From NCBI RefSeq assembly GCF_016082275.1, contig NZ_MOWM01000007.1, forward strand, positions 1-64,000: a stretch of DNA of 64,000 nucleotides, written 5' to 3'. The stretch comes from Variovorax sp. E3. GTDB taxonomy: Bacteria > Pseudomonadota > Gammaproteobacteria > Burkholderiales > Burkholderiaceae_C. Below, piece by piece: positions 18,793 through 28,460 of the stretch; within the stretch, counting starts at the first letter, position 1, and each line of letters starts with the position of its first letter. The notes beneath the pieces are model-generated. The model was not told the origin of the DNA. It did no database searches and saw nothing but the letters and a program-made list of their open reading frames with translations. The position numbers and the translations under genes were made by a program.

Positions 18793-20143
18793 ATGCCAGC
18801 CGCCTCTTCTCCCATCGACGTCGCCAGCTTCATCGATCAGCGCAAGGTCTCGCCCTACCAGGTCATGATCGTGGTCCTGTGCTTCCTGATCGTGGCCATC
18901 GACGGCTTCGACACGGCCGCGATCGGCTTCATCGCGCCGGCCATCCGGGCGCAGTGGCAGCTCTCGCCGGCCCAGCTCGCGCCCGTCTTCGGCGCCGGGC
19001 TGTTCGGCCTCATGGTGGGGGCGCTGACCATCGGGCCCTTCGCCGACCGCTTCGGCCGCCGGACCGTGCTGCTGCTCAGCGTTTTCTTCTTCGGCCTCAT
19101 GAGCCTGGTGTCGGCCTGGTCGACATCGCTGGACATGCTGATCGTGCTGCGCTTCCTTACCGGCCTGGGGCTCGGCGGCGCCATGCCCAACGCGATCACG
19201 CTCACGGCCGAATACTGCCCCGAGAAGCGGCGCTCGCTGCTGGTCATGACCATGTTCTGCGGCTTCACCGTCGGCTCCGCGCTGGGCGCCTGGCCTCGGC
19301 CGGCCTGGTCGAGCCTACGGCTGGCACGTGGTGCTCGTGCTGGGGGGCGTGCTGCCGCTGTTGCTGCTGCCGGTGCTGTGGGTGCTGCTGCCCGAGTCGG
19401 CCCGCTATCTCGTCACGGCCGGCAAGCGCCTGGACGAAGTCACGCGCACGCTGCGGCGCATCGCGCCCGAGGCGGCCCTGCAAGGCGCCACCTACAGGCT
19501 GCCGCCGCGCCCGCCCGCGGGCTCGCCGGTGTCGCACCTCTTCAGGCCCGAGCTGCTGCGCGGCACCCTGCTGATGTGGCTGGCCTTCTTCATGAGCATG
19601 CTGATCATCTACCTGCTGTCGAGCTGGTTGCCGACGCTGCTCAAGACCACCGGCGCCAGCCTCCAGGCCGCGGCGCTGATCACCATGATGTTCCAGGTGG
19701 GCGGCACCCTGGGCGCGATCGCCCTGGGCTGGCTCATGGACCGCGCCAATCCGCACTACGTGCTGGCCGTTGCCTACGGGCTCGCGGCGCTCTTCATTGC
19801 CGCCATCGGCAGTTTCACCGCCACGCCGTGGCTCGTGGGCACGATGGTGTTCCTGGCCGGCTTCTGCGTCTCGGGCGGCCAGGTGGGCGCCAACGCGCTG
19901 TCGGCGGCGTTCTACCCGACCGATTGCCGCGCGACCGGCGTCAGCTGGGCCAACGGCATCGGGCGCATCGGCTCGGTGATCGGATCGATGGGCGGCGGCG
20001 CGATGCTGGCCATGGGCCTGACGCTGCCGGCCTTGTTCGCGGTGGTCGGCATTCCGGCGATCGTCGCGGGGCTGACCCTGGCCATGCTGGGTGTGCACCG
20101 GGCGAGAACGCAGCGGCCGGTTGCCCAAGCCGCACGCGCCTAG
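18793..20143 (+). CDS. Aromatic acid:H+ symporter, MFS (two frame breaks)
   Basis: About 450 residues and 12 predicted membrane helices if two single missing bases (near 19287 and 19313) are restored. The family marks are DGFDTAAIGFIAPAI in helix 1, with the Asp pair typical of AAHS transporters (BenK/PcaK type), and the loop motif GPFADRFGRRTVL. Before the first break the chain reads FTVGSALGAW. After the second it continues with VLVLGGVLPLLLLPVLW; the stretch between is repaired to GGLASAGLVEAYGWHV by two G insertions. It sits between the hydrolase and the hydroxylase, so the expected substrate is 3-hydroxybenzoate or gentisate. Confidence 0.88.
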
Positions 20144-20176
20144 GAACCGGATGAGAAACGCAAGGAGTTCTTCAAG

Positions 20177-21442
20177 ATGACGTCGACCCGAATCAACCCC
20201 ACGGTGCTGCTGGTCGGCGGCGGCATCGGCGGCATGGCCGCGGCGCTGGCGCTCGCGCGCCTGGGCGTGTCCATCGACCTGCTGGAGCAGAGCGCCGCCA
20301 TCGGCGAAATCGGCGCGGGCCTGCAGCTCGGCCCCAACGCTTTTGCCGCGCTCGACGCGCTGGGCGTGGGCGAGGCGGTGCGCCGGGGCTCGGTATTCAC
20401 CGACCGGCTCGTGATGATGGACGCGGTCGATTGCGGCGAGGTGGCCTCGGTGCCGGTCGGCGAAGCCTTTCGCGCACGCTTCAAAAATCCTTACGCCGTG
20501 AGCCACCGCGCCGACCTGCACGGCGCGATCCACGAGGCGGTGAAGCAGCATCCGCTGATCCGCTTCCACACCTCGGCGCAGGTTGCGTCGCTGGACACCG
20601 GCGCGCATGGCGTGACCGCCGTCACCAGTGACGGCCGCACGTTCAAGGCCGACGCCATCGTCGGCTGCGACGGCGTGAAGTCGGTGGTGCGCGGCAAGCT
20701 CATCGGCGACGCGCCGCGCGTGTCGGGCCACGTGGTGTATCGCGCGGTGGTGCCCGCCGCCGACATGCCGGCCGACCTGCGCTTGAACGCACCCGTGGTC
20801 TGGGCCGGGCCCGACTGCCACCTGGTGCACTACCCGCTGCGCCACGGCGAGCAATACAACCTGGTCGTCACCTTCCACAGCCGCGAAAAGGAAGAGTGGG
20901 GCGTGACCGACGGCAGCAAGGAAGAAGTGCTGTCCTACTTCGAGGGCGTGCACGCTCGCCCGCGCCAGCTGCTCGACCGCCCGACCTCGTGGCGCCGCTG
21001 GAGCACCGCCGACCGCGACCCGGTCGGGCGCTGGAGCGACGGCCCCGCCACGCTGCTGGGCGATGCGGCGCATCCCATGATGCAGTACCTGGCGCAGGGC
21101 GCCTGCATGGCGCTCGAAGACGCGGTGACGCTCGGCGAAGCCGTGAAAACCTGTGACTTCGACATGACCGCCGCCTTCAAGCTCTACGAGGCCGCGCGCG
21201 TGGCCCGCACGGCGCGCGTGGTGCTGTCGGTGCGCGAGATGGGGCGCCTGTACCACGCCAAGGGCGTGGAGCGCCTGGTGCGCAACAGCCTCTGGACCGG
21301 CCGCACGCCCGAACGCTTCTACGATGCGGTCGAGTGGCTCTATGCGTGGCGTCCCGAGCATTGCCTGGGCGATGCGCCCGAGGCGCTGCGACCTTCGAGC
21401 GCGCCGGCGACAAAAATCGCGGCCGCGCTTTCGCCGCACTGA
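20177..21442 (+). CDS. 3-hydroxybenzoate 6-monooxygenase (FAD-dependent)
   Basis: 421 residues with the single-component flavin hydroxylase layout: VGGGIGGMAAALALA (FAD-binding GxGxxG) at about residues 11-25, the mid-protein IVGCDGVKSVVR with the DG motif, and TLLGDAAHPMMQYLAQG with the GD motif at about 295. It is close to salicylate-hydroxylase-like enzymes that convert 3-hydroxybenzoate to gentisate using NADH and O2. Linkage to gentisate dioxygenase makes the 3-hydroxybenzoate assignment better than salicylate 1-hydroxylase, but salicylate 5-hydroxylation is normally done by an unrelated enzyme type. Confidence 0.88.
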   Translation: MTSTRINPTVLLVGGGIGGMAAALALARLGVSIDLLEQSAAIGEIGAGLQLGPNAFAALDALGVGEAVRRGSVFTDRLVMMDAVDCGEVASVPVGEAFRARFKNPYAVSHRADLHGAIHEAVKQHPLIRFHTSAQVASLDTGAHGVTAVTSDGRTFKADAIVGCDGVKSVVRGKLIGDAPRVSGHVVYRAVVPAADMPADLRLNAPVVWAGPDCHLVHYPLRHGEQYNLVVTFHSREKEEWGVTDGSKEEVLSYFEGVHARPRQLLDRPTSWRRWSTADRDPVGRWSDGPATLLGDAAHPMMQYLAQGACMALEDAVTLGEAVKTCDFDMTAAFKLYEAARVARTARVVLSVREMGRLYHAKGVERLVRNSLWTGRTPERFYDAVEWLYAWRPEHCLGDAPEALRPSSAPATKIAAALSPH

Positions 21443-21516
21443 CCGGCACCGTTTCTTTTTCATCGTTCGTAAAACCACGAGGCGACCATCAAGGTCATGC
21501 CCAGGAGACAAAAGAC

Positions 21517-22493
21517 ATGAATTTTTCGCGCGCATTGCTCACGGGCGTTCTCGCCCTGACGGCCACCACGGGCGCGCTGGCGCAAGCGGCGACTACCCCA
21601 ACAAGCCCGTGACCCTGGTCACGCCCTTCGCCGCCGGCAGCGGCCCCGACGCCGTGCTGCGCCTGGTGTCCGACAAGCTCTCGCGCCTGTGGGGCCAGCG
21701 CGTGCTGATCGACAACAAGCCCGGCGGCGGCGGCTTCATCGCCATCGACCAGGCGCGCCGCGCCGCGCCCGACGGCTACACGCTGCTGCAACTGGACAGC
21801 GAGCACATCGCCGCGCTGCCGCACCTGTACAAGTCGAAGAACTTCGTGACGCTGCAGCACTTCGACCCGGTGGCCTCGCTGTTTCGCACGCCCTTCTTCG
21901 TGGCCGTGGGCACCGACTCGAAGTGGAAGACCATGACCGACCTGATCGCCACCGCCAAGGCCGAGCCCGACGCGGTGGTCTACGGCTCGTGGGGCGTCGG
22001 CAGCCCGGGCCACCTGGGCGCGCAGCAGCTCGAGGCGCTGACCGGCATCCGCATGCGCCACGCGCCGTACCGCGAGGTGTCGCAGCTGTATTCCAACGTG
22101 GGCGCCGGCGACGTGCCGTGGGCCTTCGCGAGCATTCCCTCGAGCCAGGGCATCTACAAGGCCGGCAAGCTGCGCTACATCGCGGTGGCCGCGCCCAAGC
22201 GCATTCCTCAGATGCCCGACGTGCCCACCATGGCCGAGGCCGGCGGCCCGGCCGGGCTGGAGGTCAACTCGTTCGTGTCGCTGCTCGCACCCAAGGGCGT
22301 GTCGGCGGCCGTCAAGGCGAAGATCAATGCCGACGTGGCCAAGGTCATCGCCGACCCCGAGATCCGCGCCCGCTTCGACACCTTCGCCTTCGAGCCGCTG
22401 GCCTGGTCGCCCGAGGAGATCGAGCGCAACGCCGAGGCCAAGTCGAAGGTGTACGGCGAGCTGGTGCGCAGGGGCAACATCAGCCTCGATTAG
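21517..22493 (+). CDS. Bug-type tripartite tricarboxylate transporter receptor (one frame break)
   Basis: About 325 residues if a base missing near 21588 is restored. It has a Sec signal peptide (MNFSRALLTGVLALTATTGALAQA) and then the mature Bug domain YPNKPVTLVTPFAAGSGPDAVLRL. The break falls exactly at the signal/mature junction. Periplasmic Bug proteins bind small carboxylates, including aromatic acids. No TctA/TctB membrane partners are present here, as is common for the many orphan Bug genes in Burkholderiales. Linkage to the 3-hydroxybenzoate genes suggests an aromatic ligand. Confidence 0.88.
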
Positions 22494-22573
22494 CCGGGCC
22501 CGCGCCTTGCCCAGTGTCTTGCCCGGCAGTTAAGCTGGCCCTCTTCGTTTTTGACAACTTTTTCACACTTTTC

Positions 22574-23551
22574 ATGCACGCCACCAAGAGAGCCCTCCTG
22601 ATTGCCTGCGGCCTGGCCGCCGCCGCCGTGTTGCCCGTGACCGCCAGCGCGCAGAACGCCGCCTGGCCGACCAAGCCGATCCGGCTGCTCGTGGGCTTCC
22701 CCGGTGGCTCCACGCCCGACATCGCGGCGCGCACCATCGCCGAGCCGCTGGGCAAGGCGCTGGGCCAGCCGATCGTGGTCGACAACAAGGCCGGCGCGTC
22801 GGGCAACATCGCGGCCGACCAGGTGGCCAAGGCCACCGACGACCACACGCTGGGCATCGTCATCAACGGCAACCTCACGTCGTCGAAGATGCTGTACGCC
22901 AAGCTGCCGTACGACCCGGTCAAGGACTTCACCTACCTGTCGCTGATCGCGACCGCGCCGCTGGTGCTGGTGGCGCAGAACAACCTGCCCTCGGGCACCG
23001 CCTTCTTCGACGCGGGCCGCAAGGCCGGCGACAAGTGGAACTACGGCTCGGTGGGCATCGGCTCGGTCGGCCACCTGGGCATGGAGCTGCTCAAGACCCG
23101 CGTGCCCGGCTTCAAGCCCGAGCACGTGCCCTACCAGGGCAACCCGCAGGTCATCACCGCCATGCTGGGCGACCAGGTGCAGATGGGCCTGATCCCGCCG
23201 GGCGTGGCCATGCCGCAGATCCGGGCCGGCAAGCTCAAGGCCATCGGCCTGACGGGCGGGCGCAGCGCACTGGTGCCCGAGATCCCGCCGCTGGCCGACG
23301 CCGGCGTGAAGGACTTCAACCTCGAGGTGTGGGTGGCGCTGCTCGGCCCGGCCAACCTGTCGAAGGCCGCACAGGCGCGCATCAGCCGCGAACTCGAAGT
23401 GGTCATGAAAGACCCGGACGTGCGCCGCAAGCTCTTCGAGCAAGGCTGGCAGGCCGTGGGCACCTCGCCGGACGGCATGCGCACGCGCGTGAACGAAGAG
23501 GCCGCGATCATGAGCAAGATCATCTCCGCTCGCGGCATCAAGTTGCAATGA
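22574..23551 (+). CDS. Bug-type periplasmic substrate-binding protein
   Basis: 325 residues with no break. Signal peptide MHATKRALLIACGLAAAAVLPVTASAQ, then WPTKPIRLLVGFPGGSTPDIAAR and LGQPIVVDNKAGASGNIAAD, the usual Bug N-domain. It follows the first Bug gene by 80 bases and is separated from the next gene by a dispersed repeat. The two Bug proteins are clearly different paralogues, so probably have different ligands. Confidence 0.9.
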   Translation: MHATKRALLIACGLAAAAVLPVTASAQNAAWPTKPIRLLVGFPGGSTPDIAARTIAEPLGKALGQPIVVDNKAGASGNIAADQVAKATDDHTLGIVINGNLTSSKMLYAKLPYDPVKDFTYLSLIATAPLVLVAQNNLPSGTAFFDAGRKAGDKWNYGSVGIGSVGHLGMELLKTRVPGFKPEHVPYQGNPQVITAMLGDQVQMGLIPPGVAMPQIRAGKLKAIGLTGGRSALVPEIPPLADAGVKDFNLEVWVALLGPANLSKAAQARISRELEVVMKDPDVRRKLFEQGWQAVGTSPDGMRTRVNEEAAIMSKIISARGIKLQ

Positions 23552-23554
23552 GCA

Positions 23555-23648
23555 AACCCCCAGTCTTCGCGCACTTCGTGTCGCTTCGCCAACCCCCTTG
23601 CAGGGGGCAACACCAACGGACCGGCAAAGCCGGATCCGTGGTGTTCCA
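23555..23648 (+). repeat. Dispersed intergenic repeat, copy 1 (plus orientation)
   Basis: The stretch after the second Bug stop contains small hairpins (cccccttgcaggggg, and ccggcaaagccgg nested in an aacacc...ggtgtt stem). A diverged copy of the same layout lies at 56228-56323 on the other strand. In both places it lies right after a transporter-protein gene and before the next gene of the same transcript, so it may act as an mRNA structure. Confidence 0.7.
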
Positions 23649-23675
23649 CGAACAGACATTCATGGAAATTTTCAA

Positions 23676-25022
23676 ATGACGTCAACCCTGCATGAACCGG
23701 CGCGCGAGCTGCCGGTGTTCGGCGCGTACGACGTGGTGGTGGTCGGCGGCGGCCCGGCCGGCATTGCCGCGGCCGTGAGCGCCGCGCGCCACGGCGCCAG
23801 CACGCTGCTGGTCGAGCGCTACGGCTTTCTCGGCGGCATGGGCACCGCGGGCGGCGTCACCAACTTCGCGGGCCTGTACGGCAAGCGCAAGGGCGAGATG
23901 ACGCAGCTGGTGCGCGGCGTGGTCGACGAGCTGATCGAGCGCATCGCCGCGCTCAACGGCATGAACGCGCCGCAGAACGGCATGGGCGGGCGCATCTGCG
24001 TGCGCTCGTACGACACCTCGGCCTACAAGCTGGCGGCCGACCAACTGCTCGGCACGGCCGGCGTGAAGCTGCTGTTCCATGCGCTGGCCGCGTCGGTCAT
24101 CCATGACGGCAACCGCATCGCGGCGCTGGTGGTGGAGACCAAGTCGGGCCGCCAGGCCATTCGCGCCAACGCCTTCATCGACGCCAGCGGCGACGCCGAC
24201 GTGGCCGCCTTCGCGGGCGTGCCCTTCGAGGTGGGCGACGGCCATGGCAGCGGCCTGTTCCCGACCACCATGTTCCGCATCGGCCAGGTCGACGCGCCGG
24301 CCGCGCTCGAAGCAGTGGGCGAGTTCAAGGCCATCAACGACTTCATGGCCCGCGCCGAAGCGCAGAAGCCCGGCGTCTACAAGTTCCCGCGCGAAGGCGC
24401 CATCCTGCGGCCCAACAAGGACCCGCGCGAATGGCGCGCCAACGTCACGCAGATCCGCAACGCCAACGGCCGCGCGATGAACGGCGTGGACGCGCGCGAG
24501 CTGACCGAGGGCGAGCTCGAAGGCCGCCGCCAGATCACCGAGTACTTCAAGTTCCTGAAGGCCGAGGTGCCGGGCTTCGCGCAATCGGCCATCGTGGAGA
24601 TCGCGCCGCAGGTGGGCATTCGCGAGACGCGGCGCATCCAGGGGCTCTACGCGCTCGAGCGCGAGGACATCCTGGCTTCGGCCAAGTTCGAGGACAACAT
24701 CGGCCTGAATGCCTGGCCGATGGAAATGCATGCCGACGGCCGCATCGAGTGGGCCTTCCCGCGCGACGAAGACAACGCCTACAACCACCTGCCGTGGCGC
24801 ATGCTGGTGCCGCGGAAGGTCGACAACCTGCTGGTGGCCGGCCGCTGCGCGTCGATGACGCACGAGGGCCAGTCGGCCGCGCGCGCCAGCGGCGGCTGCT
24901 TCGTCATGGGGCAGGCCGCGGGCACGGCGGCGGCGACGCTGGGCAGCAGCGCCTTTGCCGAGGTGAACGTGCCGGCGCTGCAGAAGAAGCTGCTGGCCGA
25001 CGGCGTCGACCTCGACCGCTGA
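23676..25022 (+). CDS. FAD-dependent oxidoreductase (FAD_oxidored type)
   Basis: 448 residues. The N-terminal FAD site is VVVVGGGPAGIAAAVSAARHGASTLLVER, and the C-terminal part has NLLVAGRCASMTHEGQSAAR plus GGCFVMGQAAGTAAATL. This is the layout of the large group of flavoproteins related to thiazole-synthase-like and tricarballylate-type dehydrogenases (PF12831). The substrate is unknown. It shares orientation with the Bug gene before it, so a carboxylic acid is a reasonable guess. Confidence 0.85.
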   Translation: MTSTLHEPARELPVFGAYDVVVVGGGPAGIAAAVSAARHGASTLLVERYGFLGGMGTAGGVTNFAGLYGKRKGEMTQLVRGVVDELIERIAALNGMNAPQNGMGGRICVRSYDTSAYKLAADQLLGTAGVKLLFHALAASVIHDGNRIAALVVETKSGRQAIRANAFIDASGDADVAAFAGVPFEVGDGHGSGLFPTTMFRIGQVDAPAALEAVGEFKAINDFMARAEAQKPGVYKFPREGAILRPNKDPREWRANVTQIRNANGRAMNGVDARELTEGELEGRRQITEYFKFLKAEVPGFAQSAIVEIAPQVGIRETRRIQGLYALEREDILASAKFEDNIGLNAWPMEMHADGRIEWAFPRDEDNAYNHLPWRMLVPRKVDNLLVAGRCASMTHEGQSAARASGGCFVMGQAAGTAAATLGSSAFAEVNVPALQKKLLADGVDLDR

Positions 25023-25043
25023 AGGCCGGTCAGGCGCCCGGCT

Positions 25044-25607
25044 TCATCGCCGCTCGGCGGCGGCGAGCAACTGCTCGATCCACGCGGCGGGAATCGCGCC
25101 CGGCACGAAAGTGCCGTCGCTGAAGATCAGCGCGGGCGTCCCCTTGATCTCCAGTTTCCGGCCCAGCGCGGCATTGCGCTGCAGGGCGCCCGTGTCGCAG
25201 GCGCCCGTGGCTGGCGCGGGCGCCACGTCGGCCTGCATCCAGTCTTCCCAGCGCTTGGCGCTGTCCTTGCCGCACCAGAGGTCGCGCGCCTTGCGCGCCG
25301 AATCGTCGCCGAGCACCGGGTAGGGAAAGATGTAGACCGTGACGTTGCCGATGGCCTTCAGGTCGCGGTCGATGCGCTTGCAGTGGCCGCAATTCGGATC
25401 GGAGAACACCGCGATGCTTCGCTTGCCGTTGCCATGCACGATCCGGATCGCGTCCTGCAAGGGCAGCTTGTCGACGGCGAAGTCGCCGAGCTTCTCGAAG
25501 CGTCCTTCGACGGGGTCCTTGCGGCGCTCGGCCGCGCCGGCGCGCAGCACGCCGAGCGAGCAGCCGGCCAGCAGAAGGGCGCGTCGCGGACTCATGGAGG
25601 AATTCAT
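25044..25607 (-). CDS. DsbC-like thioredoxin-fold protein
   Basis: 187 residues from the ATG at 25607, which overlaps the stop of the upstream fusion gene (ATGA). The N-terminus has a short hydrophobic segment, and LLLAGC could be a lipobox at Cys16, so it is probably exported. The active site is CGHC (about 73-76) in VFSDPNCGHCKRID, with the cis-Pro loop KGTPALIFSDG. This is the disulfide-isomerase type. It lacks the N-terminal dimerisation domain of DsbC/DsbG. Translational coupling to the sulfur fusion gene suggests they work on the same chemistry. Confidence 0.85.
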   Translation of the reverse strand: MNSSMSPRRALLLAGCSLGVLRAGAAERRKDPVEGRFEKLGDFAVDKLPLQDAIRIVHGNGKRSIAVFSDPNCGHCKRIDRDLKAIGNVTVYIFPYPVLGDDSARKARDLWCGKDSAKRWEDWMQADVAPAPATGACDTGALQRNAALGRKLEIKGTPALIFSDGTFVPGAIPAAWIEQLLAAAERR

Positions 25608-27852
25608 TTCTCCGATTGTGCGGCGTGGGGCCACAGCGCCAGGCCGCCGGCGAGGCTCCAGGCCTGCGTGCGGCCCAGACGGCGCAGCGCCCTCGCGGCC
25701 TGCGCGCTGCGATTGCCGCTGCGGCAGAAGAACAGCACCGGTGTCGGGTCCGGCAGCGCCAGCCAGTCGGGCAGCGCGTTGAGCAGCCCCGACAGCGGCA
25801 CGGCCTGCACGCGGGCGGCGGTTTGCGAGCCGGGCGGCTGTCCGAGCCGTTGCTCGTAGGGTTCACGCACATCGACCAGCAGCAGCCCGGGCTGCTGCTG
25901 GCGCAGGGCCGCGAAGGCTTCCTGCGTCAATTCCGGCGTCGGTTCGGCGGTGCAGCGGTCCACCCGGGCGCCGCAGGCCATGGTCTGGTATTCGGTAAGG
26001 CCGAGGTCGCGTTCCAGCGTTTCCTTCGCGCTGGCGAAGCCGGCCGCATCCAGGCTGCCGCGCAGCACACCGCCCAGCAACGGCTGGGCCGCGCTCTCGA
26101 TGCCCAGCGTGGTGGCGAAGCGATCGTCGTAGTCGTGGCCGGGCAGCATCAGCGTGTCCGGCGTCAGCGCCTGCGCCAGCGCACGCAGCGAGGGCCCGAA
26201 TGCCGACGGCGCACTCTGCGCGAAGTCGCTGCGGCCCAGCGCGCCCGGCATCACCGTGTCGCCGACGAAGGCCAGGCACAGGCCATCGGCGTCATGCAGC
26301 AGGTAGGCGGTGGAGTCCGCGGTGTGGCCGGGAACCGCCAGCCGGGTGAGGCGCAGCGCACCGAGCGCGATCTGCCGCGCGTCCAGCGGCCAGCCCAACG
26401 CATCCAAGGCACCCCGCTCGACCTGCCGCGCGGGCGCGGCCGCGCGGAGTTCGGGGCCCGAGGACGCATGGTCGCCGTGGCTGTGGGTGTCGAGCACCGC
26501 GGCCAGCGTGTAGCCGTGGCAGCGCAGCCATTGCGTCAGTTGCCCGGTCAGCTCGGGCAGGGGGTCGATGACGACGCAGCGCCTGCTGGCCGCATCGGCC
26601 AGCAGGTAGCAGCAGGCACCGTCCACCACGAAGCGGGTCAGCCGGTCGGGCGGCAACGCGAAGGCCTGCGGCACGGGGCTCAGGCAGCTTGCGCGCAACG
26701 ACGCGCCGCAAGCCCGGATGCGGGCGCAGGCCTCGTCGATGAAGCCGCTGTCGGCGGCCGGACCGAAAGACAGGCGCACCGCCGAGGCCGCCTGCCATCC
26801 GGGCAGCCCCATGGCCTCCAGCACATGGCTGGGCAGCGCCTTGGCGGCACCGCAGGCGGAGCCGCCGCTGACGCGCATGTCCGCGGCATCGAACAGGTCC
26901 AGCAGCAGCTTCGAGCCCAGGCCCGGCACCGAGAAATTGAGGGTCGTGGGCAGCGACAGCGCCAGCGGCGCGTTGAAGACCAGGCCCGGGAAGGCGTCCA
27001 GCAGCGCCGCCGAGAGACGCGCGCGAAAGCCGCTCAGCGTGTCGTGGTCCTGGAAGGTCCGGCCCTCTTCCAGTGCGGCCAGCACGGCACCGAGGGCGGC
27101 GATGCCCGACATGTTCTCGGTGCCGGAGCGCAGGGCGTCCTCCTGGCCGCCGCCGGCCATCAACGGCGTGAAGGGCGCGCCCTGGCGCACGTAGAGCATG
27201 CCGATGCCCTTGGGTGCATAGAGCTTGTGGCCCGAGAAGGGGGCGTAGTCGATCGGCCGCTCGCTCAGCCGCAAAGGCAGCTTGCCGAGCGCCTGCACGC
27301 TGTCCACCATCCACAGCGCGGCGCTGCCGGCGAGCGCCGCGGCGATGCCGTCGAGGTCGCTCACGACGCCGGTCTCATTGTTGGCCGCCATCGTGCAGAC
27401 CAGTCCGGCGCGCGGCGCGTGGGCGCGCAGCCAGTCCAGGTCGTGGCGGCGTCGCGATCCACGGGAATGGCCAGCACCTGGAAGTCCAGCCCCAGCAGCG
27501 CGTTCCAGTGCTTCAGCGCCTCGGGCACGGCCTTGTGCTCGGTGGCGCCATGGAGCAGGAGTGCCGGCGCGGCATCGCCGGCCTGGCGCCGGGTGCGCAG
27601 CGCGCTCAGGGCCGAAAGCACGGCGGTCTGGATTCCCTCGGTCGCGCCGCTGAGGAACAGCAACTGCCCCGTGGGCGCGCCCATCACGCGCCGGGCGCGC
27701 AGGCGCACGGCGTCCATCAGCGCGCGCGCCTTCAGGCCGGTGCTGTGGGTGCTGCTGGGGTTGCCGAAGTCGCCTGCCATGGCTTCCAGTGCCGCGGTGC
27801 GGGCCTGGGCAAGAACGGGGGTGGTGGCGTTGGCGTCGAGATAGATTTCCAT
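25604..27852 (-). CDS. Cysteine desulfurase / persulfide dioxygenase-like / rhodanese fusion (one frame break)
   Basis: About 749 residues if one base missing near 27449 is restored. Residues 1 to about 390: class V aminotransferase fold of the NifS/IscS type (YLDANATTPVLAQA, FGNPSSTHSTG, PLP Lys near 210 in SGHKLYAPKG, catalytic Cys near 334 in SGGSACGAAK). About 400-630: metallo-beta-lactamase fold with THSHGDH near 455, PGHTADST, GRSDF and LPGHDYDD, as in ETHE1-type persulfide dioxygenases. About 640-749: rhodanese with VDVREPYEQ and active loop CRSGNRS near 709. The expected flow is cysteine sulfur to persulfide to sulfite, with rhodanese transfer. Divergent Lrp regulator and overlapping DsbC-like gene. 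The fusion order is unusual. Confidence 0.88.
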
Positions 27853-27917
27853 GCGCAAATTCTGCGCAGCCGCGTGTAGAAAAGGCTTGCGTACTAGACT
27901 CGAAATCCACGCATCAG

Positions 27918-27932
27918 TAGAACCAGGTTCTA
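27918..27932. promoter_or_regulatory. Perfect 15-base palindrome before the Lrp-type gene
   Basis: tagaaccaggttcta reads the same on both strands around a central A and ends 6 bases before the regulator's ATG. It lies in the 86-base gap between the divergent regulator and the sulfur fusion gene, so the regulator probably binds here to control itself and perhaps the fusion gene. Lrp-family sites are usually 15-base imperfect palindromes. Confidence 0.6.
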
Positions 27933-27938
27933 TTTTCA

Positions 27939-28415
27939 ATGAAGAAGATAAAAATTGATTCCATAGACCGGAAGATCCTGGCCCTGCTGCAAGCGAACTC
28001 CGAACAGCAGATCGCCGAGCTCGCCACGCAGGTCGGCCTGTCGCAAACGCCCTGCTGGCGACGCATCCAGCGCCTCAAGGAGGCCGGCGTGATCACCAGG
28101 AGCGTGACGCTGCTGGACCCGCAGAAGGTGAACGTGGGCGTGACGGTGTTTGTCTCCGTGCGCACCAGCACGCACACGCAGGCATGGTTCGAGCGGTTCA
28201 AGGCGGCGGTGGACGTGATTCCCGAGGTCGTCGAGTTCTACCGCATGAGCGGGGACATCGACTACCTGCTGCGCGTGGTCGTGCCGGACATCGCCGCCTA
28301 CGACAAGGTCTACAAGCGCCTGATCGCCGACACCGACCTGTTCGACGTCAGCTCCAGCTTCGCGATGGAAGAGATCAAGTTCACCACCGCGCTGCCGCTG
28401 TCCTATGCCGAGTAG
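27939..28415 (+). CDS. Lrp/AsnC family regulator, probable cysteine-responsive
   Basis: 158 residues. The helix-turn-helix is IDRKILALLQANSEQQIAEL to SQTPCWRRIQRLKEAGVI, and the C-terminal RAM ligand domain follows (VVEFYRMSGDIDYLLRVVVPD). It is divergent from the cysteine desulfurase fusion gene. Lrp-type regulators such as DecR/CyuR sense cysteine and drive cysteine-breakdown genes, so the same role is inferred here. No clear ribosome-binding site is seen, because the palindrome occupies that position. Confidence 0.88.
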   Translation: MKKIKIDSIDRKILALLQANSEQQIAELATQVGLSQTPCWRRIQRLKEAGVITRSVTLLDPQKVNVGVTVFVSVRTSTHTQAWFERFKAAVDVIPEVVEFYRMSGDIDYLLRVVVPDIAAYDKVYKRLIADTDLFDVSSSFAMEEIKFTTALPLSYAE

Positions 28416-28460
28416 AAGACCGCCCGCCGGGCGCGGCGGCGCGCTAGAGTCCGGGGCTTG

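Noticed and set aside
19265..21535. Long minus-strand open frame across the transporter and hydroxylase
   Set aside because: His/Arg/Ala-rich shadow frame, no recognisable domain, opposite two clear enzymes.
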